Under the pieces are notes generated by a model. It saw nothing but the letters and a program-made list of their open reading frames with translations, was not told where the DNA came from and did no database searches. The translations under genes were made by a program, and so were the position numbers. DNA of 64,000 nt, taken from positions 248,001-312,000 of the forward strand of contig NZ_JAAMOW010000007.1 of NCBI RefSeq assembly GCF_011067135.1, in the 5' to 3' direction. This DNA comes from Solimonas terrae. Its GTDB lineage: Bacteria > Pseudomonadota > Gammaproteobacteria > Nevskiales > Nevskiaceae. Shown piece after piece: positions 1-8,601 of the stretch; the first letter of the stretch is position 1, and each line of letters starts with the position of its first letter.

Positions 1-2
1 GC

Positions 3-584
3 GTTCTCGCCCAGATGTCGGCAGCAGGCTTCAAGCCCTGGCTTTACTGGACGACGATCGTCGCCACGACAACGGTCGGCACGACCCTGGCCGACTTTGC
101 GGACCGCTCCCTGGGCATCGGCTACGCCGGCGGCTCTGCGCTCCTGCTGGCTCTGCTTGCGAGCTCCCTGCTGGTCTGGCACCGCACGCTCGGCACGGTA
201 TCCATCCGTTCGATCACCTCGCGCAGCGCCGAACTGTTCTACTGGCTGACCATCATGTTTTCGCAAACCCTGGGCACCGCACTCGGCGACTGGACGGCCG
301 ACAGCGCCGGGCTGGGCTATGCGGGCGGCGCCATGGTGTTCAGCCTGCTGCTGGCGCTGGTCCTTGCCGCCTACTGGTGGTCGACCGTGTCGCACACCAT
401 CCTGTTCTGGACTGCGTTCATTCTCACCCGCCCGCTCGGCGCGGTGGTCGGCGACTTCCTCGACAAGCCGCAGGCCGCCGGCGGACTCGCCTTGAGCCGC
501 TATACGGCGTCGGCCGTGCTGTTCCTGTTCATGGCGGCCTGCATCCTGATTTTCCGGCAGCGAGCCGCAAAACAGGCCCATTAG
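3..584 (+). CDS. Multi-pass membrane protein, COG4705-like (5' end outside window)
   Basis: The reading frame is open to the left edge, so the gene is probably cut by the window; the first in-window ATG (position 15) may be internal. The visible part is very hydrophobic, with about five to six membrane segments. It contains an internal repeat: 'TLADFADRSLGIGYAGG', 'ALGDWTADSAGLGYAGG' and 'VVGDFLDKPQAAGG', i.e. G-D-x-(L/F) followed by a Gly-rich stretch. This layout is typical of the uncharacterised COG4705 'membrane-anchored protein' family. Function is unknown. The next gene starts about 180 bases downstream on the same strand. Confidence 0.75.
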   Translation, partial: VLAQMSAAGFKPWLYWTTIVATTTVGTTLADFADRSLGIGYAGGSALLLALLASSLLVWHRTLGTVSIRSITSRSAELFYWLTIMFSQTLGTALGDWTADSAGLGYAGGAMVFSLLLALVLAAYWWSTVSHTILFWTAFILTRPLGAVVGDFLDKPQAAGGLALSRYTASAVLFLFMAACILIFRQRAAKQAH

Positions 585-766
585 GCCGGCGGGCCCCATT
601 TCATGAAACCCGCAGCTGCGACCATCGCCGATGACTCGATACCGGCGGCGTGACGGCCGGACACGACACGACGGCCTGCTGTCTCCGGATTGCCTGATTC
701 TCCTAATGTTGACGTAATGTGTGATACCCAAGCTGCTGCACCTGATTCAGGTTCGGAGCAGCAACG

Positions 767-2023
767 ATGCGCGCGGATGGTCCAGTGGCGAGCCCGGGTA
801 CGGCATCGGAGACCGCTCCGAAGGCGCCGCGCTGTGGCTTTCTGTTCAATCACGATCAGCTGCACCAGATTGCCCATAGCGCACCGATCGCCTTCGAACT
901 GATCCGCCGCTCGACGCAGATGGACGTCACCCTGCTGGCGTCCAGCCAGGCCCAGCTCGACTATCTGCAGTGCGCCGCCGCGCGCTACGGGCTGGCGCAG
1001 GCGGATATCCGCCTGCTGCACCTGCCGCGCTGGCTGCGCCCGATCGCACGCGCCCTGGACGGCATCATGCCGTTCTCGCGGATCACCATGCTGCTCGGCA
1101 ATCTGGCGACCTTCCGCACGCTGGACCTGCTCGTCGTCCCGGAAAAGACCAGCCTGCTGCTGCGCACGCACTTCGGCCTGAAGTCGCTGAAGATGGTCCA
1201 CACCCGCCACGGCGCCGGCGACCGCGAAGTCGGCTTCGACCGCGCCAGCGGCAAATTCGACATGGTGCTGGTGTCCGGGCAGAAGATCGCCGACCGCCTG
1301 CAGCGCGCCGGGCTGCTCAAACCGGGCGGGTACCGCATCGTCGGCTATCCCAAGTTCGACATGCACGCGGGAACGGCACGGCCGAAGCTGTTCGACAACG
1401 ATCGGCCCACCGTGCTGTACAACCCGCACTGCTCGCCGCGCCTGTCCTCCTGGTACCGCGACGGGCTCGCGGTGCTCGAAGCGTTCTACCAGTCCGACAA
1501 GTACAACCTGATTTTCGCGCCGCACGTCATGCTGTTCAGCAAGCGCGTGCAGGTCTCGCTCGATCGTCTGCGCCTCGACTGGCCGGGCCGCATCCCCGAA
1601 CGCTACCGCAACTGCGCGCACATGCTGATCGACACCGGCAGCGCAAACAGCTGCAACATGAGCTACACCCGCGCCGCCGATCTCTACCTGGGCGACGCCA
1701 GCAGCCAGGTCTACGAATTCCTGCTCGATCCGCGGCCCTGCGCCTTTCTCGATTCGCACGACACCGACTGGCGCGAGGACAACAACTATCAGCACTGGCA
1801 TGCCGGCCCCGTGCTTGGCAGCGCGCAGCATCTGGAAGCCAGCATCGATGAGGTGTTCGCCACCCACGCCGACTACCTGCCCGTGCAGCGCCGTCTGTTC
1901 GAGTACAGCTTCGATCTCAACGGCACGCCGTCGGCGCAGCGCGCCGCCGAGGCCATCGAATGCTTCGCCGCCACGCAACTGGCGACCCGCAGTGCCGCGG
2001 TCGCCGTCAGCCCCGCGTATTGA
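767..2023 (+). CDS. CDP-glycerol glycerophosphotransferase-like / GT-B transferase
   Basis: 418 aa. The ATG is preceded by GGAG about ten bases upstream. The C-terminal half has the look of the CDP-glycerol:poly(glycerophosphate) glycerophosphotransferase superfamily: 'VLYNPHCSPRLSSWY', 'LIFAPHVMLF', then 'ADLYLGDASSQVYEFLL' as the nucleotide-binding D-x-S-S region and 'PCAFLDSH'. Such enzymes transfer polyol-phosphate or sugar units to lipid or polysaccharide acceptors at the cytoplasmic face. It has no membrane segment. Its 3' end overlaps the convergent glycosyltransferase gene by 17 bases, and a cyclopropane synthase lies just beyond, so a role in envelope glycan or lipid synthesis is inferred. 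The exact substrate cannot be read from sequence. Confidence 0.65.
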   Translation: MRADGPVASPGTASETAPKAPRCGFLFNHDQLHQIAHSAPIAFELIRRSTQMDVTLLASSQAQLDYLQCAAARYGLAQADIRLLHLPRWLRPIARALDGIMPFSRITMLLGNLATFRTLDLLVVPEKTSLLLRTHFGLKSLKMVHTRHGAGDREVGFDRASGKFDMVLVSGQKIADRLQRAGLLKPGGYRIVGYPKFDMHAGTARPKLFDNDRPTVLYNPHCSPRLSSWYRDGLAVLEAFYQSDKYNLIFAPHVMLFSKRVQVSLDRLRLDWPGRIPERYRNCAHMLIDTGSANSCNMSYTRAADLYLGDASSQVYEFLLDPRPCAFLDSHDTDWREDNNYQHWHAGPVLGSAQHLEASIDEVFATHADYLPVQRRLFEYSFDLNGTPSAQRAAEAIECFAATQLATRSAAVAVSPAY

Positions 2024-3107
2024 CGAGCAGCGCCTCGGCGCGCGTCAGCACGATATCGCCGGCGCCCGCAAAGGCCTGCTCGCCGAAACGCGCCAGCAGC
2101 CGTTCGCGGCCGGCGCGTCCCAGCTGCGCGGCACGCAACGGGTCCTGCGCCAGAGCCTGCAACGCGACGCTCATGCCGTCGATGTCACCGACCGCGCACA
2201 ACCAGCCGGTACGGCCGTCGACGACGCTGTGCTGCAGTTCGCCGACGGCGGTTGCGATCACCGGCACGCCAGCCTGCATGGCCTCGTGCGCGGCGATGCA
2301 CATGCCTTCGTGATGCGAGGTCTGGATGTAGCCCTGCAGGCTCGCGAGAAACGCTTCGGTGTCCTCGATGAAGCCGGCGAATCGCACATTGTCGAGCTTC
2401 AGACGACGCGACCTGGCGAGCAGAGCCTCATGCTGATCGCCGCTGCCGCCGATGACGAATTCCAGACCTGCGAACAGCGCCGGATCGCGCGCCCGCAGCA
2501 AGGCAATCGCGTCGAGCAGATCGCCATAGCGCTTGTTGACGTGCAGACGGCCGAGGCTGCCGATGCGCAGCCGCGCACCGGCAGCGGCCGGCGCCGCCTG
2601 GGCAACATCGGCGCGCGCACGGAAGATCGGCCATTGCAGGACGCGCGCCGGATCGACTCCCAGTTCCTGCACCGTGAAATCGGCCACGCTCTGCGAATCG
2701 GCCACCCAGAGGCCGGTCAGCGACTTCGTAAGGCGCAGCATGCGGCGATTGCCGGCGCGCAGATACGCATTGTGCTGCCAGCTGACGACCGGAATGCCGA
2801 AACGCGCGCCGGCGATCTGGCCATAGAGCGTGCCGCCGGTCAGCGAGGTCCAGATCAGATCGGGACGATCGCGGCGGATCTCGGCGAACAGGGCCCGCGC
2901 CGCGCCGATCCAGTCGTTGCGCGTACGACCCAGCACCTGCCACTCGATGCCGGCACGATCCAGACGCGCACAGGACTTGCCGTCCTGCAGACTCAGAGCC
3001 AGCACGCGCACGCTGTGGCCGCGAGCGCGCATCCGCGCAACGAGATCGGGAATCGGAAATGCGGCGCCGCCGCCGTTCAGTCCGTTGATCAGGTAGTGAA
3101 TGTGCAT
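2007..3107 (-). CDS. GT4-family glycosyltransferase
   Basis: 366 aa if started at the ATG at 3107 (MHIHYLINGLNGGGA), which gives a canonical beta-strand and glycine loop. A longer open frame upstream reads into the divergent promoter and is disfavoured. The N-terminal acceptor half is followed by a C-terminal donor half with 'LRIGSLGRLHVNKRY', 'FVIGGSGDQHEALL' and the EX7E signature 'EGMCIAAHEAM' followed by 'GVPVIAT'. This is a retaining GT-B enzyme using an NDP-sugar or nucleotide-activated donor. It is divergent from the cyclopropane synthase (145-base spacer) and convergent with the CDP-glycerol transferase-like gene. The acceptor is unknown. Confidence 0.9.
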   Translation of the reverse strand: MHIHYLINGLNGGGAAFPIPDLVARMRARGHSVRVLALSLQDGKSCARLDRAGIEWQVLGRTRNDWIGAARALFAEIRRDRPDLIWTSLTGGTLYGQIAGARFGIPVVSWQHNAYLRAGNRRMLRLTKSLTGLWVADSQSVADFTVQELGVDPARVLQWPIFRARADVAQAAPAAAGARLRIGSLGRLHVNKRYGDLLDAIALLRARDPALFAGLEFVIGGSGDQHEALLARSRRLKLDNVRFAGFIEDTEAFLASLQGYIQTSHHEGMCIAAHEAMQAGVPVIATAVGELQHSVVDGRTGWLCAVGDIDGMSVALQALAQDPLRAAQLGRAGRERLLARFGEQAFAGAGDIVLTRAEALLVNTRG

Positions 3108-3252
3108 GTCGTGCGAGTGTCGCCGCGTTTCGGCGGCCGGCGCCGGAAAGTTCGGCCGCCATGCTAACCGTTTGCCGATCCCGCGAAACGACTCGCTGCG
3201 GGCAGCCGATCCGGTGCTCGCGAAATCCCCTCTGCAGTCCCGGAAAATCGCC

Positions 3253-4536
3253 ATGGATTTCCTGCTTCGCTCCAGCCTGAATGGCCTGGTCTCGCGCGGC
3301 GCCCTCGAAGTCGTCAGCGCCAGCGGCACACGCTTCACGGTGGGCGACGGTTCGTCGGCCGCCGTCACCGTGCGCTTCGCCGATCGACGCGCGCAGTGGT
3401 CATTGTTGCTCGATCCGGAGCTGCGCTTCGGCGAGCTGTACATGCAGGGTCGCCTGCTGGTCGAGCGCGGCACGCTCTACGAGCTGCTCGCGCTGCTGGT
3501 CGACAACGCCCGCCATGCGCAGGTCTCGCCGTGGCTCGCGCTGTTCGACCGCATCCGCTTCGCGCGCCGGCGTCGCCGGCCGCGCAACGACCGCGAGCGT
3601 TCGCAGCGCAATGTCGCCCACCACTACGATCTCGGCGACGCGCTCTACGAGCTGTTCCTCGACGACGATCGCCAGTACTCCTGCGCCTATTTCGAGCATC
3701 CGCAGCAAAGTCTCGAAGCCGCGCAGCTCGCGAAGAAACGCCACATCACGGCCAAGCTGAACGTCGAGCCCGGACACAGCGTGCTCGACATCGGCTGTGG
3801 CTGGGGCGGGCTCGCCCTGTATCTCGCCGGGATTGCCGAAGCCGGCAAGGTGGCCGGCATCACCCTGTCGCAGGAGCAGCTCAAGACCGCCGCCACGCGC
3901 GCCCGGCAACAGGGCCTGGATGACCGCGTCGGCTTCAGCCTCACCGACTACCGCGAGATGCAGGGCAGTTTCGACCGCATCGTCTCGGTCGGCATGTTCG
4001 AGCACGTCGGGCCGGCGTCGTACGAGACCTACTTCCGTCACGCGCGCCGCCTGCTGAAAGACGACGGCATCATGCTGCTGCACACCATCGGCTGCACCGG
4101 CGTCCCCGCGCACGCCGATCCCTGGCTGGACAAATACATCTTTCCCGGCGGCTACGTGCCCGCGCTGTCGCAGATGATGCCGGCGATCGAAGCCTCCGGA
4201 CTCGTGGTCAGCGACATCGAGGTGCTGCGCCTGCACTACGCCTCGACCCTGCGCGCATGGCGCGAGCGTTTCGCGGCCGCACGCCACTCGGCGCTTGCGC
4301 TCGCCCTCGGCGACGAACGCTTCTGCCGCATGTGGGAGTACTACCTCGCGTTCTGCGAAACCGTGTTCCGCTACGACGACATCGTCGTCTTCCAGGTGCT
4401 GCTCGCGCCGCGCAACGACACGGTACCGCTGACGCGCGACTACATCGCCGCCCAGGAAGCGCGACTCAGGGCCCGCGAGCAGCTCGTGCACGCACCGGAC
4501 GCGGCGACATCACGCCTGCGCGCGATCGGCAGCTGA
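3253..4536 (+). CDS. cfa: Cyclopropane-fatty-acyl-phospholipid synthase family methyltransferase
   Basis: 427 aa from the ATG at 3253. An N-terminal lipid-binding region ('LRFGELYMQGRL') is followed at about residues 120-130 by 'NVAHHYDLGDALYELFLD', a hallmark of the family. The SAM site is 'VLDIGCGWGGLALYLA' (about 177-192) and the catalytic region is 'VGMFEHVG' (about 245). Family members transfer a methylene from SAM to the cis double bond of membrane phospholipids. Length and motifs are normal. The gene is preceded by the divergent glycosyltransferase, and its 3' end faces the JmjC gene at 4555 with an 18-base gap. Confidence 0.93.
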   Translation: MDFLLRSSLNGLVSRGALEVVSASGTRFTVGDGSSAAVTVRFADRRAQWSLLLDPELRFGELYMQGRLLVERGTLYELLALLVDNARHAQVSPWLALFDRIRFARRRRRPRNDRERSQRNVAHHYDLGDALYELFLDDDRQYSCAYFEHPQQSLEAAQLAKKRHITAKLNVEPGHSVLDIGCGWGGLALYLAGIAEAGKVAGITLSQEQLKTAATRARQQGLDDRVGFSLTDYREMQGSFDRIVSVGMFEHVGPASYETYFRHARRLLKDDGIMLLHTIGCTGVPAHADPWLDKYIFPGGYVPALSQMMPAIEASGLVVSDIEVLRLHYASTLRAWRERFAAARHSALALALGDERFCRMWEYYLAFCETVFRYDDIVVFQVLLAPRNDTVPLTRDYIAAQEARLRAREQLVHAPDAATSRLRAIGS

Positions 4537-4554
4537 TCCGCCGCGCCGCCGCCG

Positions 4555-5544
4555 CTACTCGATCAGCGGCCGTGCGCTGCCGGCGGCCGTCATTCGGTGA
4601 CAGGTGCAGTTGCCGTGCCGGTAGAGCCGCAGCCAGTGCAGCAATGCACGCGTCTGTGACGGCGCACCGCCGACGAGAATCTCCCACGGCGTCAGCCCGA
4701 ACACCGCGAGGCTGATCGACGGTTCGAGCGCGACGACGGCGTGCCAGGTCTTGCTCGGAACGTACAGCGCATCGCCTGCCTCGACCCGTGCATAAAGACC
4801 CCTGGCGCGCGCGAACTGCTCGCGCTCGCGCGGCTGCTGCGCGAGCCGCGTGATGTCGATGTCGCTGAGCGTGGCGCCCCAGTCGTACTTGCGCGAGCGG
4901 CACAGGTGCTCGTTCTGATCCGGCGGAAACAGCAGGAACTCCTTGACGCCGCTGACCTGGCAGAACCAGTTGTTGGGAAAGTCGTAGTGCAGACCGGTGA
5001 CGGTGTGCGCGGGGCCGATGAACGTGTATTCCCAGGTCCAGCGCAGGCCGGGCCAGAGCTGGCGGATCTCGAAGTCGGCACGCAGCTGCGGAAACTCCTT
5101 GAGGATGTACCACTGCGCGAGATAGACCTCGTCGGCCGGCAGGCGTTGCAGGTAGCCCCAATCCAGCTCGAAGCTGGCGTCGCCCGCCAGTTGCTGCCGC
5201 CGCCAGTTCGGCAACAGGCCGATTTGATCGATGTCGGTCGCACGCGTGTGCGCCGCGAGCGCCGCCAGCCGACGCAGATAGGGCGCGGTCGCCTGGATCA
5301 CCGGCTCGCGCGTCACTCCCTGTTCGACCAGGCCGTTCTGGAAACTGGTCACCGGCTCCGAACCATCGGAGCGCCGCAACTCGGCGAGCCGTTCGAACGT
5401 CCAGTTGCGCGACGCCGGCCAGTTCCTGAGCGCGCCCTTGATCAGCACCGGGCGATTGCCGCCGCGAAAGCCGCCGTCGGCCTCGACGTCCTGCCATTGC
5501 AGCTGCTGCACCTGCCGAAACTGCGGACCGCGATAGACGTTCAT
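4555..5544 (-). CDS. JmjC/cupin-8 type Fe(II)/2-oxoglutarate oxygenase-like protein
   Basis: 329 aa. 'GLHYDFPNNWFCQVSGVKEFLLFPP' (near residue 185) carries the HxD metal pair and the strand holding the 2-oxoglutarate-binding lysine; the distal His is in 'YVPSKTWHAV' (near 267). This is the double-stranded beta-helix of the cupin-8 / JmjC hydroxylases, which hydroxylate proteins or small molecules. 'PVLIKGALRNWPA' at the N terminus is also typical. The start overlaps the stop of the outer-membrane factor gene by four bases, so it is the last gene of the exporter operon. The substrate is unknown; its place in the operon suggests tailoring of the exported product or a transporter subunit. Confidence 0.85.
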   Translation of the reverse strand: MNVYRGPQFRQVQQLQWQDVEADGGFRGGNRPVLIKGALRNWPASRNWTFERLAELRRSDGSEPVTSFQNGLVEQGVTREPVIQATAPYLRRLAALAAHTRATDIDQIGLLPNWRRQQLAGDASFELDWGYLQRLPADEVYLAQWYILKEFPQLRADFEIRQLWPGLRWTWEYTFIGPAHTVTGLHYDFPNNWFCQVSGVKEFLLFPPDQNEHLCRSRKYDWGATLSDIDITRLAQQPREREQFARARGLYARVEAGDALYVPSKTWHAVVALEPSISLAVFGLTPWEILVGGAPSQTRALLHWLRLYRHGNCTCHRMTAAGSARPLIE

Positions 5545-6962
5545 GCCGACATCCTGATGAGTGGAATTTCTGCTGCCGAAGATGAGAGCGCCGGGTGCCG
5601 GTCGAGCGGCCAGGCGCCACCCAATGCCTCGAACAGCGCCAGGCTGCTGTCGAGCTGCGCGCGATAGCTGTCCAGCACGCGCTGCTCGGCATCGAGCGAC
5701 TGCAGCCGCGCCTCGATGGCATCGAGCCGGCTGCGGCGACCCTGCTCCAGTTCCAGCTGCAGTGCCTGTTGCGCGGCGTCGCTGCGCTGCCGCGCCGCGC
5801 TCGCGTCGCGCAGTGCGCTCGCCGCCGTGTCTCGCAGCTGCAGGGCGTGTTCGACGTCGGCAAACGCGGCGATGCCGGCCTGGCGATATTCGATTTCGGC
5901 GATCGCCAGTTCGTGATCGCGGCTGTCGATCCGCGCCGCCGTCGCGCCACCGTCGTAGATCGGCAGATCCACTTCCGGCCCGAAGCCGAACAGCGCGATC
6001 GCGCCGTGCGCAGCGCGATGCAGCACATCGGTCGCGACGCCGAGGGCGGCCGTCAGGCGGATCTGCGGGAAGCGCAGCGCGCGATCGGCCGCGTCGCGAT
6101 CGCGCGCCGCTGCCAGGCGCGCTGCCGCGGCACGTACATCCGGGCGCCGCTCCAGCAAGGTCGACGGCAGATCGGCCGGAACCTCGGGCAGACGGATCAT
6201 GCTCTGCAAGGGCGCCAGCGGCGAGTGATCGTCCCGCGCCGACTCGCCGAACAGCAGCGCGAGCCGCGCCTCGTCGCCACGCTGCTGCGCCGTGCCGTTT
6301 GCCAGCGCCGACTGCGCCTCGCTCGACTGCGATTCGGCATCGGCCAGCGTCTGCGCATCGATGCGCCCCGCGTGCAGACGCAGACCCTGCAGTTGCGCCC
6401 GTTCCGCGGCCAGCACCTGCCGTTGCTGCAGCAGCGGCAGCATCTGCTCGTCACGCGCGAGATCGAAGACGCGGCGGGCCAGCAGGCACTGCGTGGCAAT
6501 GCGCAAGGCATCGGCATCGGCACCGGCGGCGAGCGCCTCGGCTCTGGCGGCATCGCCGAGTCTGGCCAGACGCCCCCAGAGATCGAGCTCGTAGCTGGCC
6601 TGGAAACCGAGCTCGAAGGCTTCGGGCCGGGCACCGCCACGGTCGGCGAGGCTGGTCGCCGTGGTATCGACCGGCCCGGCATGAAAGCCGAGCGACGGCC
6701 GCTGCCCGGCGTCGGCCAGCTGCACCGCGTCGTTCGCGATCAGCAGCCGCTGGCGGGCGATCAGCAAATCCGGATTTTCGCGCAGCAGCTGCTGCTGCAG
6801 ATCGAGCAGCACCGGGCTGCCGAAGCGCGCCCAGAACGCGGCGTCGGCCGGGTCCGGCGTCGGCGCGACGGGCGGCGGCGGGGCCACCGTCGGCGCGGTG
6901 ACGGCACAGGCCGCCAGCAGCGCCGGCAGCACCGCGTGCATCATGCGGGCGGCACGCCTCAT
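5541..6962 (-). CDS. NodT/TolC-type outer-membrane efflux lipoprotein
   Basis: 473 aa. The signal peptide ends in a lipobox ('LPALLAACA'), so the protein is predicted to be acylated. Two outer-membrane-efflux (OEP) repeats follow, rich in Ala, Gln and Arg heptads typical of the periplasmic alpha-barrel; 'PADLPSTLLERRPDVRAAAARLAAARD' is the hallmark NodT segment and 'DLPIYDGGATAARID' the second repeat. Start and stop each overlap neighbouring genes by four bases (adaptor upstream, JmjC downstream), indicating translational coupling. It should form the outer-membrane duct for the ABC exporter encoded just upstream. Confidence 0.93.
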   Translation of the reverse strand: MRRAARMMHAVLPALLAACAVTAPTVAPPPPVAPTPDPADAAFWARFGSPVLLDLQQQLLRENPDLLIARQRLLIANDAVQLADAGQRPSLGFHAGPVDTTATSLADRGGARPEAFELGFQASYELDLWGRLARLGDAARAEALAAGADADALRIATQCLLARRVFDLARDEQMLPLLQQRQVLAAERAQLQGLRLHAGRIDAQTLADAESQSSEAQSALANGTAQQRGDEARLALLFGESARDDHSPLAPLQSMIRLPEVPADLPSTLLERRPDVRAAAARLAAARDRDAADRALRFPQIRLTAALGVATDVLHRAAHGAIALFGFGPEVDLPIYDGGATAARIDSRDHELAIAEIEYRQAGIAAFADVEHALQLRDTAASALRDASAARQRSDAAQQALQLELEQGRRSRLDAIEARLQSLDAEQRVLDSYRAQLDSSLALFEALGGAWPLDRHPALSSSAAEIPLIRMSA

Positions 6963-7885
6963 GTCCCGCTCAGGAAACGCACGATCACGCGCTGACCGAG
7001 CAGGAAGTCGGCGTCGCGAAGTTCGAGCGTGCAGTCAACGACACGGTTGTCGTCGGTCACCGCCTCGCCGTCCGCGGGCAAGCGCGCCGGACCGACGTGC
7101 GCGGCGATGCGCGCGAGCTGCGCCTGGACGACATGACCGCTGCCGTATTCGGTCTCGACCTCGGCCGGCATGCCGACGTGCACGCGTGCGAGCAGACGCT
7201 CGTCCAGTTCGGCATGAACGATCAACGGCGCCGCCGGCGCGAACCAGACCACCGGCGTGCCGCGACTCACGCTCTCGCCCGGATGCACGTCGATGCGCAG
7301 GACCCGGCCGGCTTCCGGCGCGAGCAGCTGGTGCTGGGCCTGCTGCATCGCCAGCATTTTCTGGTGCAGCCGGCCGGCCTCCAGCGCGATTCGCGCCTGC
7401 GCCAGATCCCCCGCAAGCTGCCTTGACTGCGCCTCGGCCTGACGCAGGACATCGGCGGGTTCCGCCTGTTGCGCAACAAGCGGCTGCAGCCTCGACAGCT
7501 GTTGTTCGGCGAGGCGCAGCTGGCCCTGCAGCAGATCGACGCCGAGCTGCAGGCGCTGGACGTCCAGCGCCGCCGCCTGTTGTTCGGCGTACGACTGACG
7601 ATCGTCGAGGCGCAGCAGCACCGCTCCGGCAGGCAACACGGCGCCTTCGTCGAACGGCGCAACCTCGCTCACCACACCATCGAGTTGCAGCGCCAGGTGG
7701 CGGGTGCCCCCTTCGACATCGACCCGACCGGGCGCAGCTGCCACCACCGGGTTGCCGGCGGCAGCGGTCGGCGGCGACGCGGACGCGGGGTGCGGTGTCG
7801 GCCGGAACACGAACAGCAGCGGCAACAGGACGATCGCGAGAATCGCCAGCAACAGGGCGCCGCCTCGGGAGATGCGCAGGCGCAT
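6959..7885 (-). CDS. HlyD/DevB-like periplasmic membrane-fusion protein
   Basis: 308 aa from the ATG at 7885. One N-terminal membrane anchor ('ALLLAILAIVLLPLLFVF') is followed by a split biotinyl-lipoyl domain ('GVVSEVAPFDEGAVLPAGAVLLRLDD' and 'APEAGRVLRIDVHPGESVSRGTPV'). A Gln/Leu-rich coiled-coil hairpin of about 100 residues lies between the halves, and a beta-barrel domain is C-terminal. It should link the inner-membrane ABC permease to the outer-membrane factor encoded next. The short coiled coil and gene order fit DevB-like adaptors rather than RND adaptors. It lies two bases downstream of the ATPase gene. Confidence 0.88.
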   Translation of the reverse strand: MRLRISRGGALLLAILAIVLLPLLFVFRPTPHPASASPPTAAAGNPVVAAAPGRVDVEGGTRHLALQLDGVVSEVAPFDEGAVLPAGAVLLRLDDRQSYAEQQAAALDVQRLQLGVDLLQGQLRLAEQQLSRLQPLVAQQAEPADVLRQAEAQSRQLAGDLAQARIALEAGRLHQKMLAMQQAQHQLLAPEAGRVLRIDVHPGESVSRGTPVVWFAPAAPLIVHAELDERLLARVHVGMPAEVETEYGSGHVVQAQLARIAAHVGPARLPADGEAVTDDNRVVDCTLELRDADFLLGQRVIVRFLSGT

Positions 7886-7887
7886 GC

Positions 7888-8601
7888 TCAGGATGCCGCG
7901 CCCTGGCGCTCGGCGACCGCCACGCCATCGCAGAGATTGACGATGCAGTCGGCGTGAGGCTTCAGTCGCGGATCGTGCGTCACCGCGACGATCGTGGTGC
8001 CGTGACGGCGCGTCAGCTCGCGCAGCAGACGGATGACGCGTTCGCCGTTGAGGCTGTCGAGTGCGCTGGTCGGCTCGTCGGCGAACAGCACCGAAGGGTG
8101 CTTCACCAGCGCCCTCGCAATCGCTACGCGCTGCTTCTCGCCGCCCGACAGTTCGGCCGGACGAAGATGCAGATGACGGTCCAGGCCGACCTCGGCGAGC
8201 GCCTGTTCGGCACGGCTCCGCGCCGCGGCGCGCACTTCCCCATCGAGGCGCAGCGGCAGCGCAACCTGCTCGATCGCAGTCAGCGCGGAGAACAGGTTGA
8301 AGCCCTGAAAGACGTAGGCGAATTCGCGCTTGCGCAGTTGTTCGAGCAGGCTCGGCGCGAGGCCCCAGAGCGAGTTCGCGCCGAATTTGACCTCGCCGGC
8401 ATCCGGGCGCAGCAGACCGCCCAATGCCGCCAGCAGCGTGGACTTGCCGGAACCGGAGGCGCCCATCACCAGCGTCATCTGGCCCGGCAGGAAGCGCAGC
8501 GCAAGCTCGCGCAGCACGGGCGCACGCGTCGCGCCGCGGCCATAGGCGTGACTCAGTCCGTGCGCGGACAGCGTCGCCGGCACGTCGGGACAGGCCTTCA
8601 T
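7888..8601 (-). CDS. ABC transporter ATPase, DevA/LolD/MacB class
   Basis: 237 aa. Walker A is 'GASGSGKST', the Q-loop 'YVFQGFNLF', the ABC signature 'LSGGEKQRVAIARAL', Walker B 'VLFADEPTSALD' and the H-loop 'AVTHD'. All catalytic residues are present. Sequence around the signature fits the MacB/LolD/DevA group, which powers mechanotransmission rather than substrate translocation through the membrane. The ATG (8601) overlaps the permease stop by four bases, and the adaptor follows after two bases. Confidence 0.93.
   Translation of the reverse strand: MKACPDVPATLSAHGLSHAYGRGATRAPVLRELALRFLPGQMTLVMGASGSGKSTLLAALGGLLRPDAGEVKFGANSLWGLAPSLLEQLRKREFAYVFQGFNLFSALTAIEQVALPLRLDGEVRAAARSRAEQALAEVGLDRHLHLRPAELSGGEKQRVAIARALVKHPSVLFADEPTSALDSLNGERVIRLLRELTRRHGTTIVAVTHDPRLKPHADCIVNLCDGVAVAERQGAAS

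Noticed and set aside
581-1978. 465-codon minus-strand frame over the CDP-glycerol transferase-like gene
   Set aside because: Composition is typical of a GC-rich shadow frame. The plus-strand protein has family motifs and a ribosome site.
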